NCBI RefSeq assembly: GCF_000346755.1
Contig: NZ_ANNV01000048.1
Coordinates: 1-38,765, forward strand
Direction: 5' to 3'
DNA from: Pseudomonas sp. CBZ-4
GTDB lineage: Bacteria > Pseudomonadota > Gammaproteobacteria > Pseudomonadales > Pseudomonadaceae
Length of the DNA stretch: 38,765 bases
The translations under genes were made by a program, and so were the position numbers. The notes beneath the pieces are model-generated. The model saw only the letters and a program-made list of their open reading frames with translations. It did no database searches and had not been told where the DNA came from. Each line of letters begins with the position of its first letter. Position 1 is the first letter of the stretch. Shown in pieces: positions 18,899-26,831 of the stretch.

Positions 18899-19872
18899 CT
18901 ACGTTCTGGAGTCTGTACGTCACAGTCCTCAGTCTGGGAACCATCTTCGCCCTGACCTGGCTGTTGCTGTCGACCCGCAGGGGGCAGCGCAGCGAACAAA
19001 CCGACGAAACCGTCGGCCACTCGTTCGACGGCATCGAGGAGTACGACAACCCGCTGCCAAAATGGTGGTTCATGCTGTTCGTCGGCACCATCGTCTTCGC
19101 CCTCGGCTACCTGGTGCTCTACCCGGGCCTGGGCAACTGGAAAGGCGTGCTGCCGGGCTACAACTACCTCGACAACGACAAGCAAACGCCCTTCGCCAAC
19201 GGCCAGACCGGCTGGACCGGCGTACACGAATGGGAAAAGGAAATGGCCAAGTCGGAGGCCAAGTTCGGGCCGATCTTCGCCAAGTTCGCATCGATGCCCA
19301 TTGAAGAAGTGGCCAAGGACCCGCAAGCCTTGAAGATGGGCGGCCGCCTGTTCGCGTCCAACTGTTCGGTGTGCCATGGTTCCGACGCCAAGGGTGCCTA
19401 CGGCTTCCCCAACCTCACCGACGCCGACTGGCGCTGGGGTGGCGACCCGGCCGTGATCAAGGAAACCATCATGAAAGGCCGCCACGCAATCATGCCGGCC
19501 TGGGCCGAAGTGATCGGTGAACAAGGCGTGGCCGATGTGGCCGCTTTTGTGCTGACCAACCTCGACGGCCGCAAGCTGCCGGAAGGCGCCAAGGCGGACG
19601 TGGCCAACGGTGAAAAACTCTTCGCCACCAACTGCGTGGCTTGCCACGGCCCGGCCGGCAAAGGCACCCCGGCGATGGGCGCGCCCGACCTGACCCACCC
19701 GGGTGCATTCATCTACGGTTCGAGCTTCGCGCAATTGCAGCAGACCATCCGCTATGGCCGCCAGGGCCAGATGCCTGCGCAGGAGCAAATGCAGGGCAAC
19801 GACAAGGTGCACTTGCTGGCCGCGTATGTGTACAGCTTGTCGCATGGGGATAAGAAAGCCGAAGAGCAGTAA
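18895..19872 (+). CDS. ccoP: cbb3-type cytochrome c oxidase subunit III (diheme), second copy
   Basis: This is a 325-residue diheme subunit with heme sites CSVCH (157-161) and CVACH (247-251). Relative to the first copy it carries about 14 extra residues just after the second membrane helix ([19 protein letters not shown] region), on the periplasmic side before the first heme domain. The loop [15 protein letters not shown] is kept. AGGAG precedes the ATG. It is the last gene of the operon. Confidence 0.96.
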   Translation: MTTFWSLYVTVLSLGTIFALTWLLLSTRRGQRSEQTDETVGHSFDGIEEYDNPLPKWWFMLFVGTIVFALGYLVLYPGLGNWKGVLPGYNYLDNDKQTPFANGQTGWTGVHEWEKEMAKSEAKFGPIFAKFASMPIEEVAKDPQALKMGGRLFASNCSVCHGSDAKGAYGFPNLTDADWRWGGDPAVIKETIMKGRHAIMPAWAEVIGEQGVADVAAFVLTNLDGRKLPEGAKADVANGEKLFATNCVACHGPAGKGTPAMGAPDLTHPGAFIYGSSFAQLQQTIRYGRQGQMPAQEQMQGNDKVHLLAAYVYSLSHGDKKAEEQ

Positions 19873-19884
19873 CCCCCGTAAAAT

Positions 19885-19921
19885 ATCAAGCCCCTTACGG
19901 TGGCACCGTAAGGGGCTTGAT
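19885..19921 (+). terminator. Perfect hairpin after the second cco operon
   Basis: Two 18-base arms, ATCAAGCCCCTTACGGTG and its exact complement, flank a single G. It starts 12 bases after ccoP. No T run follows on the plus strand; on the minus strand only ATTTT follows. It may terminate or protect the ccoP transcript 3' end. The symmetry is also that of a protein-binding palindrome. Confidence 0.65.
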
Positions 19922-19995
19922 GATGACCAACAACCGTATTGCACTACCTGAAAACCCGACACTCCCCTACCGCCAACTGGCGTATTGACAGGGCA

Positions 19996-20103
19996 ATGCC
20001 TCAGGCCACCTTACAAGAATTGGTTAGCTCAGGATTCAGTCTTGAGACGCTGGTGCAAATAGGGAAACTTGCCAAGCCGCCGCGGTGTTTTTATAGGCGT
20101 TGA
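19996..20103 (+). other. Doubtful short reading frame, possible gene remnant
   Basis: A 35-codon frame (MPQATLQELVSSGFSLETLV...) has protein-like composition but no clear ribosome site. An in-phase-shifted frame just upstream (from 19925, MTNNRIALPENPTLPYRQLAY) ends 11 bases before it. Together they might be a decayed small gene interrupted by a frameshift. I do not recognise a family. The rest of 19922-20134 holds nothing I can identify. Confidence 0.15.
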
Positions 20104-20134
20104 CGACCCACAGCGCCCTGGCGACTTCTCGCAC

Positions 20135-20788
20135 TTACTTGATGTACGGAAGTTTCTTCTCCACATCATTACGAACGACCGATGCGCGCTTACCATCGAA
20201 CCCTAACTGCTGCATTAACTCAGGACGACTCAACAGTTCACGCACGAACATTTTTTGTTCATCACTGGAGGTCTTCGAAGTGAGTACATGCTGAAGTCGT
20301 GGAACCGATAACTCGTCGAAAGCACGACCTGCCGTACTGAGTGGGTTCACATACTTGAAGTCATTGAAATTATCAAATAAGTGCCGCGCGATGTCCTTGT
20401 CACTCATGAGGCTGAATCGGCCGTTTTCCTTTGCCTCAAACGCCCCGAGACTGGCCTGATCAATTTTTCCATCATGTTTGTGCTTGCCATAACCATCGCA
20501 CTTTTCAAATAGTCCCTCTCTTTCCAGGACGGCCCGCGCGAGGGCTGACTCAAAGGGATCGACACCATTCTGCTCGCCCGCGTAAGCCATTTTCGCCAGT
20601 GATTCACGAGTCACAGAACCTGGATGCTTCGGATCGGTAAACTTTTCAAAGTCCATACGCAGAAGAAAGACCAGCCCTTCATCTGAAGTAGACTTGTAAA
20701 AATCGGAAACATCGGCCGCCGCTGGAGAGTTCGAAGCCTGCAACGGGGCCAACGAAGGGTTATAAGAAACACCACTAGTAGCAGTCAT
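20135..20788 (-). CDS. Putative HrpL-regulated type III secretion substrate, paralog B
   Basis: This 217-residue soluble protein is colinear with the gene at 15541-16191 and clearly paralogous. Shared blocks include F-x-DPK-x-PG-x-x-TR-x-SL (50-63), GYGKHKHDGKIDQASL (99-114), MSDKDIARHL (128-137) and MFVRELLSRPELMQQLG (180-196). The DGKID block resembles an EF-hand loop. The N terminus is Ser-rich (eight Ser in the first 50), with no Asp or Glu before residue 26, as in type III export signals. ATG 20788 is chosen because GAGGAAC lies six bases upstream; an in-frame start further up would include the hrp box. It is convergent with the second cco operon, mirroring paralog A. Codon use is less GC-rich than its neighbours, suggesting acquisition. 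Confidence 0.8.
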   Translation of the reverse strand: MTATSGVSYNPSLAPLQASNSPAAADVSDFYKSTSDEGLVFLLRMDFEKFTDPKHPGSVTRESLAKMAYAGEQNGVDPFESALARAVLEREGLFEKCDGYGKHKHDGKIDQASLGAFEAKENGRFSLMSDKDIARHLFDNFNDFKYVNPLSTAGRAFDELSVPRLQHVLTSKTSSDEQKMFVRELLSRPELMQQLGFDGKRASVVRNDVEKKLPYIK

Positions 20789-20828
20789 CAACAGTTCCTC
20801 AATTAAAAAAATTGTATCTAGCCCACAT

Positions 20829-20857
20829 TTCGTGGAAACACCTCCACCCACCGTTCC
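20829..20857 (-). promoter_or_regulatory. hrp box (HrpL-type ECF sigma promoter) of paralog B
   Basis: On the minus strand GGAACG is followed after 16 bases by CCACGAA, fitting GGAACC-N15/16-CCACNNA with one mismatch. It ends 40 bases before the start codon, nearly the same distance as the box of paralog A. A TACAAT sequence at 20811-20816 (minus strand) has no matching minus-35, so the hrp box is the better promoter candidate. Confidence 0.75.
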
Positions 20858-21134
20858 CTCTGAATGTTGAACAAGTGTTTAATAATATTTCCTATAGCAA
20901 ATACGTTGCTGCTCCTACATCACTTGGTATGCAAAATCTCAAATGAGTGGGGAAAAATCTCTCAATGTCTGACAGGCAGGATATAAAGAACACCGTCACA
21001 ACCACTCCACCACAGAGGCTCGCCGTGGCCGCATGGGCAATGCCAGCGGTGTGGATCGAACAATTTTGCACAGGCAGATCCATGGGACAAATGACCAACC
21101 TACCGCCGAAAACCATCCATACTTGCCAAGTCAA
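20858..21134. other. Non-coding spacer upstream of ccoG
   Basis: This is a low-GC stretch at 20870-20960 that gradually returns to normal composition. A 63-codon reading frame from GTG 20947 has no ribosome site and no recognisable family, so I do not call it a gene. The region could be the remains of the segment that brought in paralog B. Confidence 0.4.
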
Positions 21135-21148
21135 TTGATCCAGATCAC
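21135..21148 (+). promoter_or_regulatory. Anr box upstream of ccoG
   Basis: TTGAT-CCAG-ATCAC matches TTGAT-N4-ATCAA at nine of ten defined positions. A second TTGAT half-site follows at 21160. It lies about 155 bases before ccoG and would activate the assembly operon at low oxygen. Confidence 0.65.
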
Positions 21149-21301
21149 GTACACCATCAATTGATTTCCCCCAACGCGACCAAAGGTCGCACCCTTTGCG
21201 CACCATCGGGGGCGTATCATTAGGCCACTGCAACACCCCTAATTTGACCCCGGCCGGCACGTACTGGCCGAGGCAAATCTCCACCGCCGTGGGATGCAAT
21301 G

Positions 21302-22702
21302 ATGAGCGACCAAATACCGGTACATGACGTTACCCCTGCCAAGACCATCGATCTCTACGCCTCGCGCGAGAAAATCTACACCCGCGCCTTCACTGGCCTG
21401 TTCCGCAACCTGCGCATGCTCGGCGGCGCCGGTCTGTTCCTGCTCTACTTCGGCACGGTATGGCTGAACTGGGGTGGCCACCAGGCTGTGTGGTGGAACC
21501 TGCCGGAACGCAAATTCTTCATTTTTGGCGCCACCTTCTGGCCCCAGGACTTCATCCTGCTTTCGGGCATCCTGATCGTCGCGGCCTTTGGCCTGTTCTT
21601 CATCACGGTGTACGCCGGCCGCGTGTGGTGCGGTTATACCTGCCCGCAAAGCGTGTGGACGTGGATCTTCATGTGGTGCGAAAAGGTCACCGAAGGCGAC
21701 CGCAACCAGCGCATCAAGCTCGACAAGGCGCCGATGGGCGCCAACAAGTTCCTGCGTAAATTCAGCAAGCACACCCTGTGGCTGCTGATCGGTTTTGTCA
21801 CCGGCATGACCTTTGTCGGCTATTTCTCGCCGATCCGCGAACTGGTGTTCGACTTCTTCACCGGCCAGGCCGATGGCTGGTCGTATTTCTGGGTGGGTTT
21901 CTTCACCCTCGCCACCTACGGCAACGCCGGCTGGCTGCGCGAGCAGGTGTGTATCTACATGTGCCCGTACGCACGCTTCCAGAGCGTGATGTTCGACAAG
22001 GACACCCTGATCGTGTCCTACGACCCACGCCGTGGCGAACTGCGCGGCCCACGTAAAAAAGGCAGCGACTACAAGGCCGAGGGCCTGGGGGATTGCATCG
22101 ACTGCACGATGTGCGTGCAGGTGTGCCCCACCGGGATCGACATCCGCGACGGCCTGCAAATCGAGTGTATCGGCTGCGCGGCGTGTATCGACGCCTGCGA
22201 CAACATCATGGACAAGATGGACTACCCACGCGGCCTGATCAGCTACACCACCGAACACAACCTGTCCGGGCAGAAAACCCACAAGCTGCGCCCGCGCCTG
22301 ATCGGCTACGCGCTGGTGCTGCTGGCGATGATCAGCCTGTTGGTGGCGGCGTTTTTCATGCGTTCGCTGGTGGGTTTCGACGTGAGCAAGGACCGCGTGC
22401 TCTACCGCGAAAACGCCGAAGGCCGCATCGAAAACGTCTACAGCCTGAAGATCATGAACAAGGACCAGCGCGACCACACCTACGTGCTCGACGCCGCTGG
22501 CCTGCCCGACCTCAAGCTGCAAGGCCGCCGCGAGATCAGGGTGGCTGCCGGTGATATCGTCAGCATGCCGGTGGAACTGTCGAGCGCGCCGGAGCAATTG
22601 CCGTCGAGCACCAACGAGGTCAAATTCATCCTCACCGATGCCGATGATCCCGACGTCCGTATTGAAGCCAAGAGCCGATTCATCGGCCCCCAAGTTCGTT
22701 AA
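21302..22702 (+). CDS. ccoG: Cytochrome oxidase accessory protein CcoG (FixG)
   Basis: CcoG is a membrane iron-sulfur protein needed for cbb3 oxidase maturation, proposed to reduce copper for delivery to CcoN. The protein is about 466 residues, with four to five membrane helices. A CGYTCPQSVW motif lies after the second helix, and a ferredoxin-like domain holds two clusters (CIDCTMCVQVCP and CIGCAACIDACD). A periplasmic Ig-like C-terminal domain follows the last helix. Two adjacent ATGs (21299, 21302) are possible; the second has better spacing to GGGA. It heads ccoGH. Confidence 0.95.
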   Translation: MSDQIPVHDVTPAKTIDLYASREKIYTRAFTGLFRNLRMLGGAGLFLLYFGTVWLNWGGHQAVWWNLPERKFFIFGATFWPQDFILLSGILIVAAFGLFFITVYAGRVWCGYTCPQSVWTWIFMWCEKVTEGDRNQRIKLDKAPMGANKFLRKFSKHTLWLLIGFVTGMTFVGYFSPIRELVFDFFTGQADGWSYFWVGFFTLATYGNAGWLREQVCIYMCPYARFQSVMFDKDTLIVSYDPRRGELRGPRKKGSDYKAEGLGDCIDCTMCVQVCPTGIDIRDGLQIECIGCAACIDACDNIMDKMDYPRGLISYTTEHNLSGQKTHKLRPRLIGYALVLLAMISLLVAAFFMRSLVGFDVSKDRVLYRENAEGRIENVYSLKIMNKDQRDHTYVLDAAGLPDLKLQGRREIRVAAGDIVSMPVELSSAPEQLPSSTNEVKFILTDADDPDVRIEAKSRFIGPQVR

Positions 22703-22717
22703 ATAGAGAGCACGACA

Positions 22718-23257
22718 ATGCCCGTAGCTACTGCCGCAAGCCCCTGGTACAAGCACCTCTGGCCCTGGATCATCATTGCGATCCTGGCCTGCTCGGTGAC
22801 CTTGACCTTGTCCATGGTGACCATCGCGGTGAACAACCCGGACAACCTGGTCAACGACAACTACTACGAGGCCGGCAAAGGCATCAACCGCTCCCTGGAC
22901 CGCGAACTGCTGGCCCAGACCCTGCAACTGCGCGCCAAGGTGCACCTGGACGAGCTGACCGGTGAAGTCGAGCTGCACCTGACCGGCAACAGCAACCCGA
23001 CCACCCTGGAACTCAACCTGATTTCCCCGACGCAGCCCGAGAAGGATCGCAAGATCAACCTGGCCCGCAGTGCCAGCGAACCGGGCCGCTACATCGGCCA
23101 GGTCACCGACAAGGTCGAAGGCCGCCGCTTCGTCGAACTGCTCGGCGTGGAAGGCGACCGCACCTGGCGCATGTTCGAAGAGGAACAGGTCAGCCACGAT
23201 AAAGACTTGCTGCTGGGGGATGAACCGCTGCAAGGTGCCGAAGACCTGAAAAAGTAA
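22718..23257 (+). CDS. ccoH: Cytochrome oxidase accessory protein CcoH (FixH)
   Basis: CcoH is a single-span membrane protein required for stable cbb3 assembly. The 179-residue sequence has one membrane helix (about residues 15-37) followed by a periplasmic FixH domain beginning with the conserved NNPDNLVNDNYYEAGKGIN. It starts 15 bases after ccoG. A REPIN separates it from ccoI. Confidence 0.93.
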   Translation: MPVATAASPWYKHLWPWIIIAILACSVTLTLSMVTIAVNNPDNLVNDNYYEAGKGINRSLDRELLAQTLQLRAKVHLDELTGEVELHLTGNSNPTTLELNLISPTQPEKDRKINLARSASEPGRYIGQVTDKVEGRRFVELLGVEGDRTWRMFEEEQVSHDKDLLLGDEPLQGAEDLKK

Positions 23258-23274
23258 CAGCCGGCGCTTCGCGC

Positions 23275-23347
23275 ATCGCGGGCAAGCCCGCTCCCACAGG
23301 AAGAACGCATTCCAACTGTGGGAGCGGGCTTGCCCGCGATGAGGCCC
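23275..23347. repeat. Inverted REP pair (REPIN) between ccoH and ccoI
   Basis: Two standard arms of core GCGGGCAAGCCCGCTCCCAC face each other around an 18-base spacer. The element lies between ccoH and ccoI, which belong to one functional unit, so it may lower or stabilise part of the transcript. Confidence 0.92.
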
Positions 23348-23372
23348 TCCCAGCCACTACAGATTCCAAATC

Positions 23373-25817
23373 ATGACCACCCCCTGCTACCACTGCGCCC
23401 TGCCCGTCCCCGCCGGCAGCCGTTTCACAGCGGTCATCCTCGGTTCACGCCGCGAACTCTGCTGCCCCGGCTGCCAGGCCGTGGCCGAAGCCATCGTCGC
23501 CGGCGGCCTGGAAAGCTATTACCAGCACCGCAGCGAAGCCTCGGCCAACCCCGACGCGCTGCCGGTGCAACTGGTGGACGAACTGGCGCTGTATGACCGC
23601 GCCGATGTGCAAAAACCCTTCGTGCGCCACGAAGGCGAACTCGCCGAAACCACCCTGCTGATGGAAGGCATCAGCTGCGCGGCCTGCGGCTGGCTGATCG
23701 AAAAACACCTGCGCCGCCTGCCTGCCGTGGCCGAGGCGCGGCTGAACCTGTCCAACCATCGCCTGCAAGTGCGCTGGGCCGACGGGCAATTGCCGCTGAG
23801 CCACCTGCTCGGCGAGCTGCGCCAGATCGGCTATGCCGCCCACCCCTATCAAGCGGACCGCGCGGCCGAACAACTGGCCGGCGAAAACCGCCTGGCCTTG
23901 CGTCAATTGGGCGTGGCCGGACTGCTGTGGTTCCAGGCAATGATGGCGACCATGGCCACCTGGCCGGAATTCAACATCGACCTGAGCCCCGAGTTGCACG
24001 TGATCCTGCGTTGGGTGGCGATGTTCCTGACCACGCCCATCGTGTTCTACAGCTGCGCACCGTTTTTCAAAGGCGCCTTGCGCGACCTGCGCACGCGCCA
24101 CCTGACCATGGATGTGTCCGTGTCCCTGGCCATCGGCGGCGCGTACCTGGCAGGGATCTGGACCGCCATCACCGGCGTCGGCGAGCTGTATTTCGACGCG
24201 GTGGGCATGTTTGCCCTGTTCCTCCTCGCCGGGCGCTACCTGGAGCGCCGCGCCCGGGAACGCACGGCCGCCGCCACCGCGCAACTGGTCAACCTCTTGC
24301 CCGCGTCGTGCCTGCGCTTGCACAGCGACGGCCAGAGCGAACGCATCCTGCTCAGCGAACTGGCCCTGGGCGATCGCGTGCTGGTGCATCCCGGCGCCGT
24401 GTTGCCGGCAGACGGCGTGATCCTCGACGGCCAATCCAGCATCGATGAATCCCTGCTCACCGGCGAGTACCTGCCACAACCACGCCAGGTCGGCGATGCC
24501 GTCACCGCTGGCACCCTCAATGTCGAAGGCGCGCTGACCGTCGAAGTGCGCGCCCTCGGCCACGACACGCGCCTGTCCGCCATCGTGCGCCTGCTGGAAC
24601 GGGCCCAGGCGGAAAAACCGCGCCTGGCGCAAATCGCCGACCGTGCCGCGCAGTGGTTCCTGTTGTGCTCGCTGATTGCCGCCGCCGTGATCGGCCTGGT
24701 GTGGTGGGAACTGGACTCGTCCCGTGCTTTCTGGATTGTCCTGGCGATGCTCGTCGCGACCTGCCCCTGCGCGCTGTCGCTGGCCACGCCCACCGCCCTC
24801 ACCGCCGCCACCGGCACCCTGCACAAACTCGGGCTGTTGCTGACCCGTGGCCATGTGCTGGAAGGCCTGAACCAGATCGACACGGTGATTTTCGACAAGA
24901 CCGGCACCCTCACCGAAGGCCGCTTGGCCCTGCGCGCGATCCGCCCCCTGGGCACGCTGGACAGCGATGCCTGCCTGGGCCTTGCCGCCGCCCTCGAAAA
25001 CCGCTCCGAACACCCGATTGCCCGCGCCTTTGGCCGCGCCCCGCTGGCCGCCGACGAGGTGCTCAGCTCCCCCGGCCTGGGCCTGGAAGGCCGTGTCGGC
25101 GAGCGCCAGCTGCGCATCGGCCAGCCCGGGTTTGTCTGCGCCCTCAGCGGTTGCCCGATCCCCGCCTCACCGGACGAAGCCGGGCAATGGCTGCTGCTGG
25201 GCGATACCCACGGCGCCCTCGCCTGGTTTGTCCTCGATGACCGTTTGCGCAGCGACGCCCCGGCCCTGCTGGCGGCGTGCAAGGCGCGCGGTTGGCGCAC
25301 CTTGCTGCTGTCGGGAGACAGCTCGCCGATGGTCGCCAGCGTGGCAGCCGAATTGGGCATCGACGAAGCCCGTGGCGGCCTGCGCCCGGACGACAAGCTG
25401 CAGGTGCTGCAACAGTTGCATCAGCAAGGCCGCAAGGTGCTGATGCTCGGCGATGGGGTCAACGATGTGCCGGTCCTCGCCGCCGCCGATATCAGCGTGG
25501 CCATGGGTTCGGCCACCGACCTGGCCAAGACCAGCGCGGACGCGGTGCTACTGTCCAACCGCCTCGACGCCCTGGCCCAAGCCTTCACCCTGGCACGGCG
25601 CACCCGGCGCGTGATCATTGAAAACTTGCTGTGGGCCGGGCTGTACAATGGCCTTATGCTGCCGTTTGCTGCCCTGGGTTGGATCACGCCGATCTGGGCG
25701 GCGATCGGCATGTCCCTCAGTTCGTTGACCGTGGTGCTCAACGCCCTGCGCCTGACTCGCCAGCCGAGCACGCCGGCCACCAGCGCCCCCACCGTCACCC
25801 GCCCGCTGCCGGCATGA
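23373..25817 (+). CDS. ccoI: Copper-exporting P1B-type ATPase CcoI (FixI)
   Basis: CcoI moves copper across the inner membrane for insertion into cbb3 oxidase. The 814-residue protein starts with a cysteine-rich domain (Cys5, Cys8, Cys30, Cys31, Cys34) typical of CcoI, followed by a heavy-metal domain with CAAC at 102-105. It has eight membrane helices, the CPC motif at 464-466, the phosphorylation motif DKTGT at 508-512, a SEHP motif and the GDGVNDVP hinge. The start at 23373 begins MTTPCYHCALPVP, keeping the first cysteine pair. Confidence 0.96.
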   Translation: MTTPCYHCALPVPAGSRFTAVILGSRRELCCPGCQAVAEAIVAGGLESYYQHRSEASANPDALPVQLVDELALYDRADVQKPFVRHEGELAETTLLMEGISCAACGWLIEKHLRRLPAVAEARLNLSNHRLQVRWADGQLPLSHLLGELRQIGYAAHPYQADRAAEQLAGENRLALRQLGVAGLLWFQAMMATMATWPEFNIDLSPELHVILRWVAMFLTTPIVFYSCAPFFKGALRDLRTRHLTMDVSVSLAIGGAYLAGIWTAITGVGELYFDAVGMFALFLLAGRYLERRARERTAAATAQLVNLLPASCLRLHSDGQSERILLSELALGDRVLVHPGAVLPADGVILDGQSSIDESLLTGEYLPQPRQVGDAVTAGTLNVEGALTVEVRALGHDTRLSAIVRLLERAQAEKPRLAQIADRAAQWFLLCSLIAAAVIGLVWWELDSSRAFWIVLAMLVATCPCALSLATPTALTAATGTLHKLGLLLTRGHVLEGLNQIDTVIFDKTGTLTEGRLALRAIRPLGTLDSDACLGLAAALENRSEHPIARAFGRAPLAADEVLSSPGLGLEGRVGERQLRIGQPGFVCALSGCPIPASPDEAGQWLLLGDTHGALAWFVLDDRLRSDAPALLAACKARGWRTLLLSGDSSPMVASVAAELGIDEARGGLRPDDKLQVLQQLHQQGRKVLMLGDGVNDVPVLAAADISVAMGSATDLAKTSADAVLLSNRLDALAQAFTLARRTRRVIIENLLWAGLYNGLMLPFAALGWITPIWAAIGMSLSSLTVVLNALRLTRQPSTPATSAPTVTRPLPA

Positions 25818-25839
25818 GCCGGGCGGGCATGGAGTACCG

Positions 25840-26052
25840 ATGCCAGCTCTCTACGTGATGATTCCAGCGGCGCTGCTGTTAGTGGGCGTGGCCATCTACA
25901 TCTTCTTCTGGGCGGTGGACAGCGGCCAGTACGACGACCTCGACGGCCCGGCCCACAGCGTGCTGTTTGACGACCAGGACCCCAACCACCTCGCCGCCGT
26001 CGACGAGGCCAACGGCCCCGAACAGCCACCCAAAGACCCGCCCCATGCTTGA
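25840..26052 (+). CDS. ccoS: cbb3 oxidase maturation protein CcoS
   Basis: CcoS is a small membrane protein needed to insert cofactors into CcoN. The 70-residue sequence has one helix (about residues 5-26) followed by FFWAVDSGQYDDLDGPAHSV, the CcoS signature. GGAG lies five bases before the ATG. It starts 22 bases after ccoI and overlaps the next gene by eight bases. Confidence 0.94.
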   Translation: MPALYVMIPAALLLVGVAIYIFFWAVDSGQYDDLDGPAHSVLFDDQDPNHLAAVDEANGPEQPPKDPPHA

Positions 26053-26728
26053 ATTGGCGCCGCTGCTGGTCTCCGCGCTGATCCTTGGCCTGCTGGGCGG
26101 CGGCCACTGCCTGGGCATGTGTGGCGGGTTGATGGGCGCGCTGACCCTGGCGATCCCCAAGGAGCAGCGCAGCCGCCGCTTTCGCCTGCTGCTGGCGTAC
26201 AACCTGGGGCGCATCCTCAGCTATGCCACGGCCGGCGTGTTGATCGGCCTGGCAGGCTGGGCCGTGGCGAACAGCCCGGCGGCGATGTTCATGCGCGTGC
26301 TGGCCGGGTTGCTGCTGATCAGCATGGGCCTGTACCTGGCCGGCTGGTGGAGCGGCCTGACCCGTATCGAAAGCCTCGGGCGTGGCCTGTGGCGGCATAT
26401 CCAGCCGATTGCCAACCGTTTGCTGCCGGTGTCCAGCCTGCCGCGCGCCTTGCTGCTGGGCGCGCTCTGGGGCTGGTTGCCGTGCGGGTTGGTCTACAGC
26501 ACCCTGCTGTGGGCGGCGAGCCAGGGCAACGCGCTGGACAGCGGGATGCTGATGCTCGCGTTTGGATTGGGCACTTGGCCGGTGCTGCTGGCCACCGGGT
26601 TGGCGGCGGAGCGGGTCACGGCGCTATTGCGCAAACGCAGCGTAAGAATGACCGGTGGCCTGCTGGTCATGCTCTTTGGGATTTGGACGCTGCCGGGTCC
26701 CCATCAGCACTGGCTAATGGGCCACTAA
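26045..26728 (+). CDS. TauE/SafE-family membrane protein of the cco assembly operon
   Basis: This is a 227-residue protein with six to seven membrane helices. The N terminus GLLGGGHCLGMCGGLMGAL contains the H-C-x-G-M-C-G-G motif of the SafE-like urease accessory/copper-handling group (DsbD-like fold). Homologs follow ccoS in other pseudomonads and are thought to help copper supply, with the cysteines and histidine as candidate metal ligands; that role is inferred from position and motif. The start at 26045 overlaps ccoS by eight bases, indicating coupled translation. A longer in-frame start inside ccoS is unlikely. Confidence 0.88.
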   Translation: MLELAPLLVSALILGLLGGGHCLGMCGGLMGALTLAIPKEQRSRRFRLLLAYNLGRILSYATAGVLIGLAGWAVANSPAAMFMRVLAGLLLISMGLYLAGWWSGLTRIESLGRGLWRHIQPIANRLLPVSSLPRALLLGALWGWLPCGLVYSTLLWAASQGNALDSGMLMLAFGLGTWPVLLATGLAAERVTALLRKRSVRMTGGLLVMLFGIWTLPGPHQHWLMGH

Positions 26729-26757
26729 ATCGCCATGTGGCATAGCGCCGCTCCCCG

Positions 26758-26771
26758 TTGATACAAATCAA
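26758..26771 (+). promoter_or_regulatory. Perfect Anr box of hemN
   Basis: TTGAT-ACAA-ATCAA is an exact match to the FNR/Anr consensus. A minus-10 candidate TAGACT lies at 26794-26799, predicting a start near 26806. That puts the box centre at about -41.5, the class II activator position. Confidence 0.9.
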
Positions 26772-26831
26772 GATGCCATCCCCGCCTCGCCCCTAGACTC
26801 GGCCCATTAGCCTATCCGGGGGAACGCCCGC

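Noticed and set aside
20947..21138. A 63-codon plus-strand frame upstream of ccoG
   Set aside because: It starts with GTG without a ribosome site, has no recognisable family and runs into the Anr box of ccoG.
23275..23347. Repeats at several sites read as a CRISPR array or insertion sequence ends
   Set aside because: Copies are dispersed single or inverted REP arms with no regular spacers and no transposase gene.
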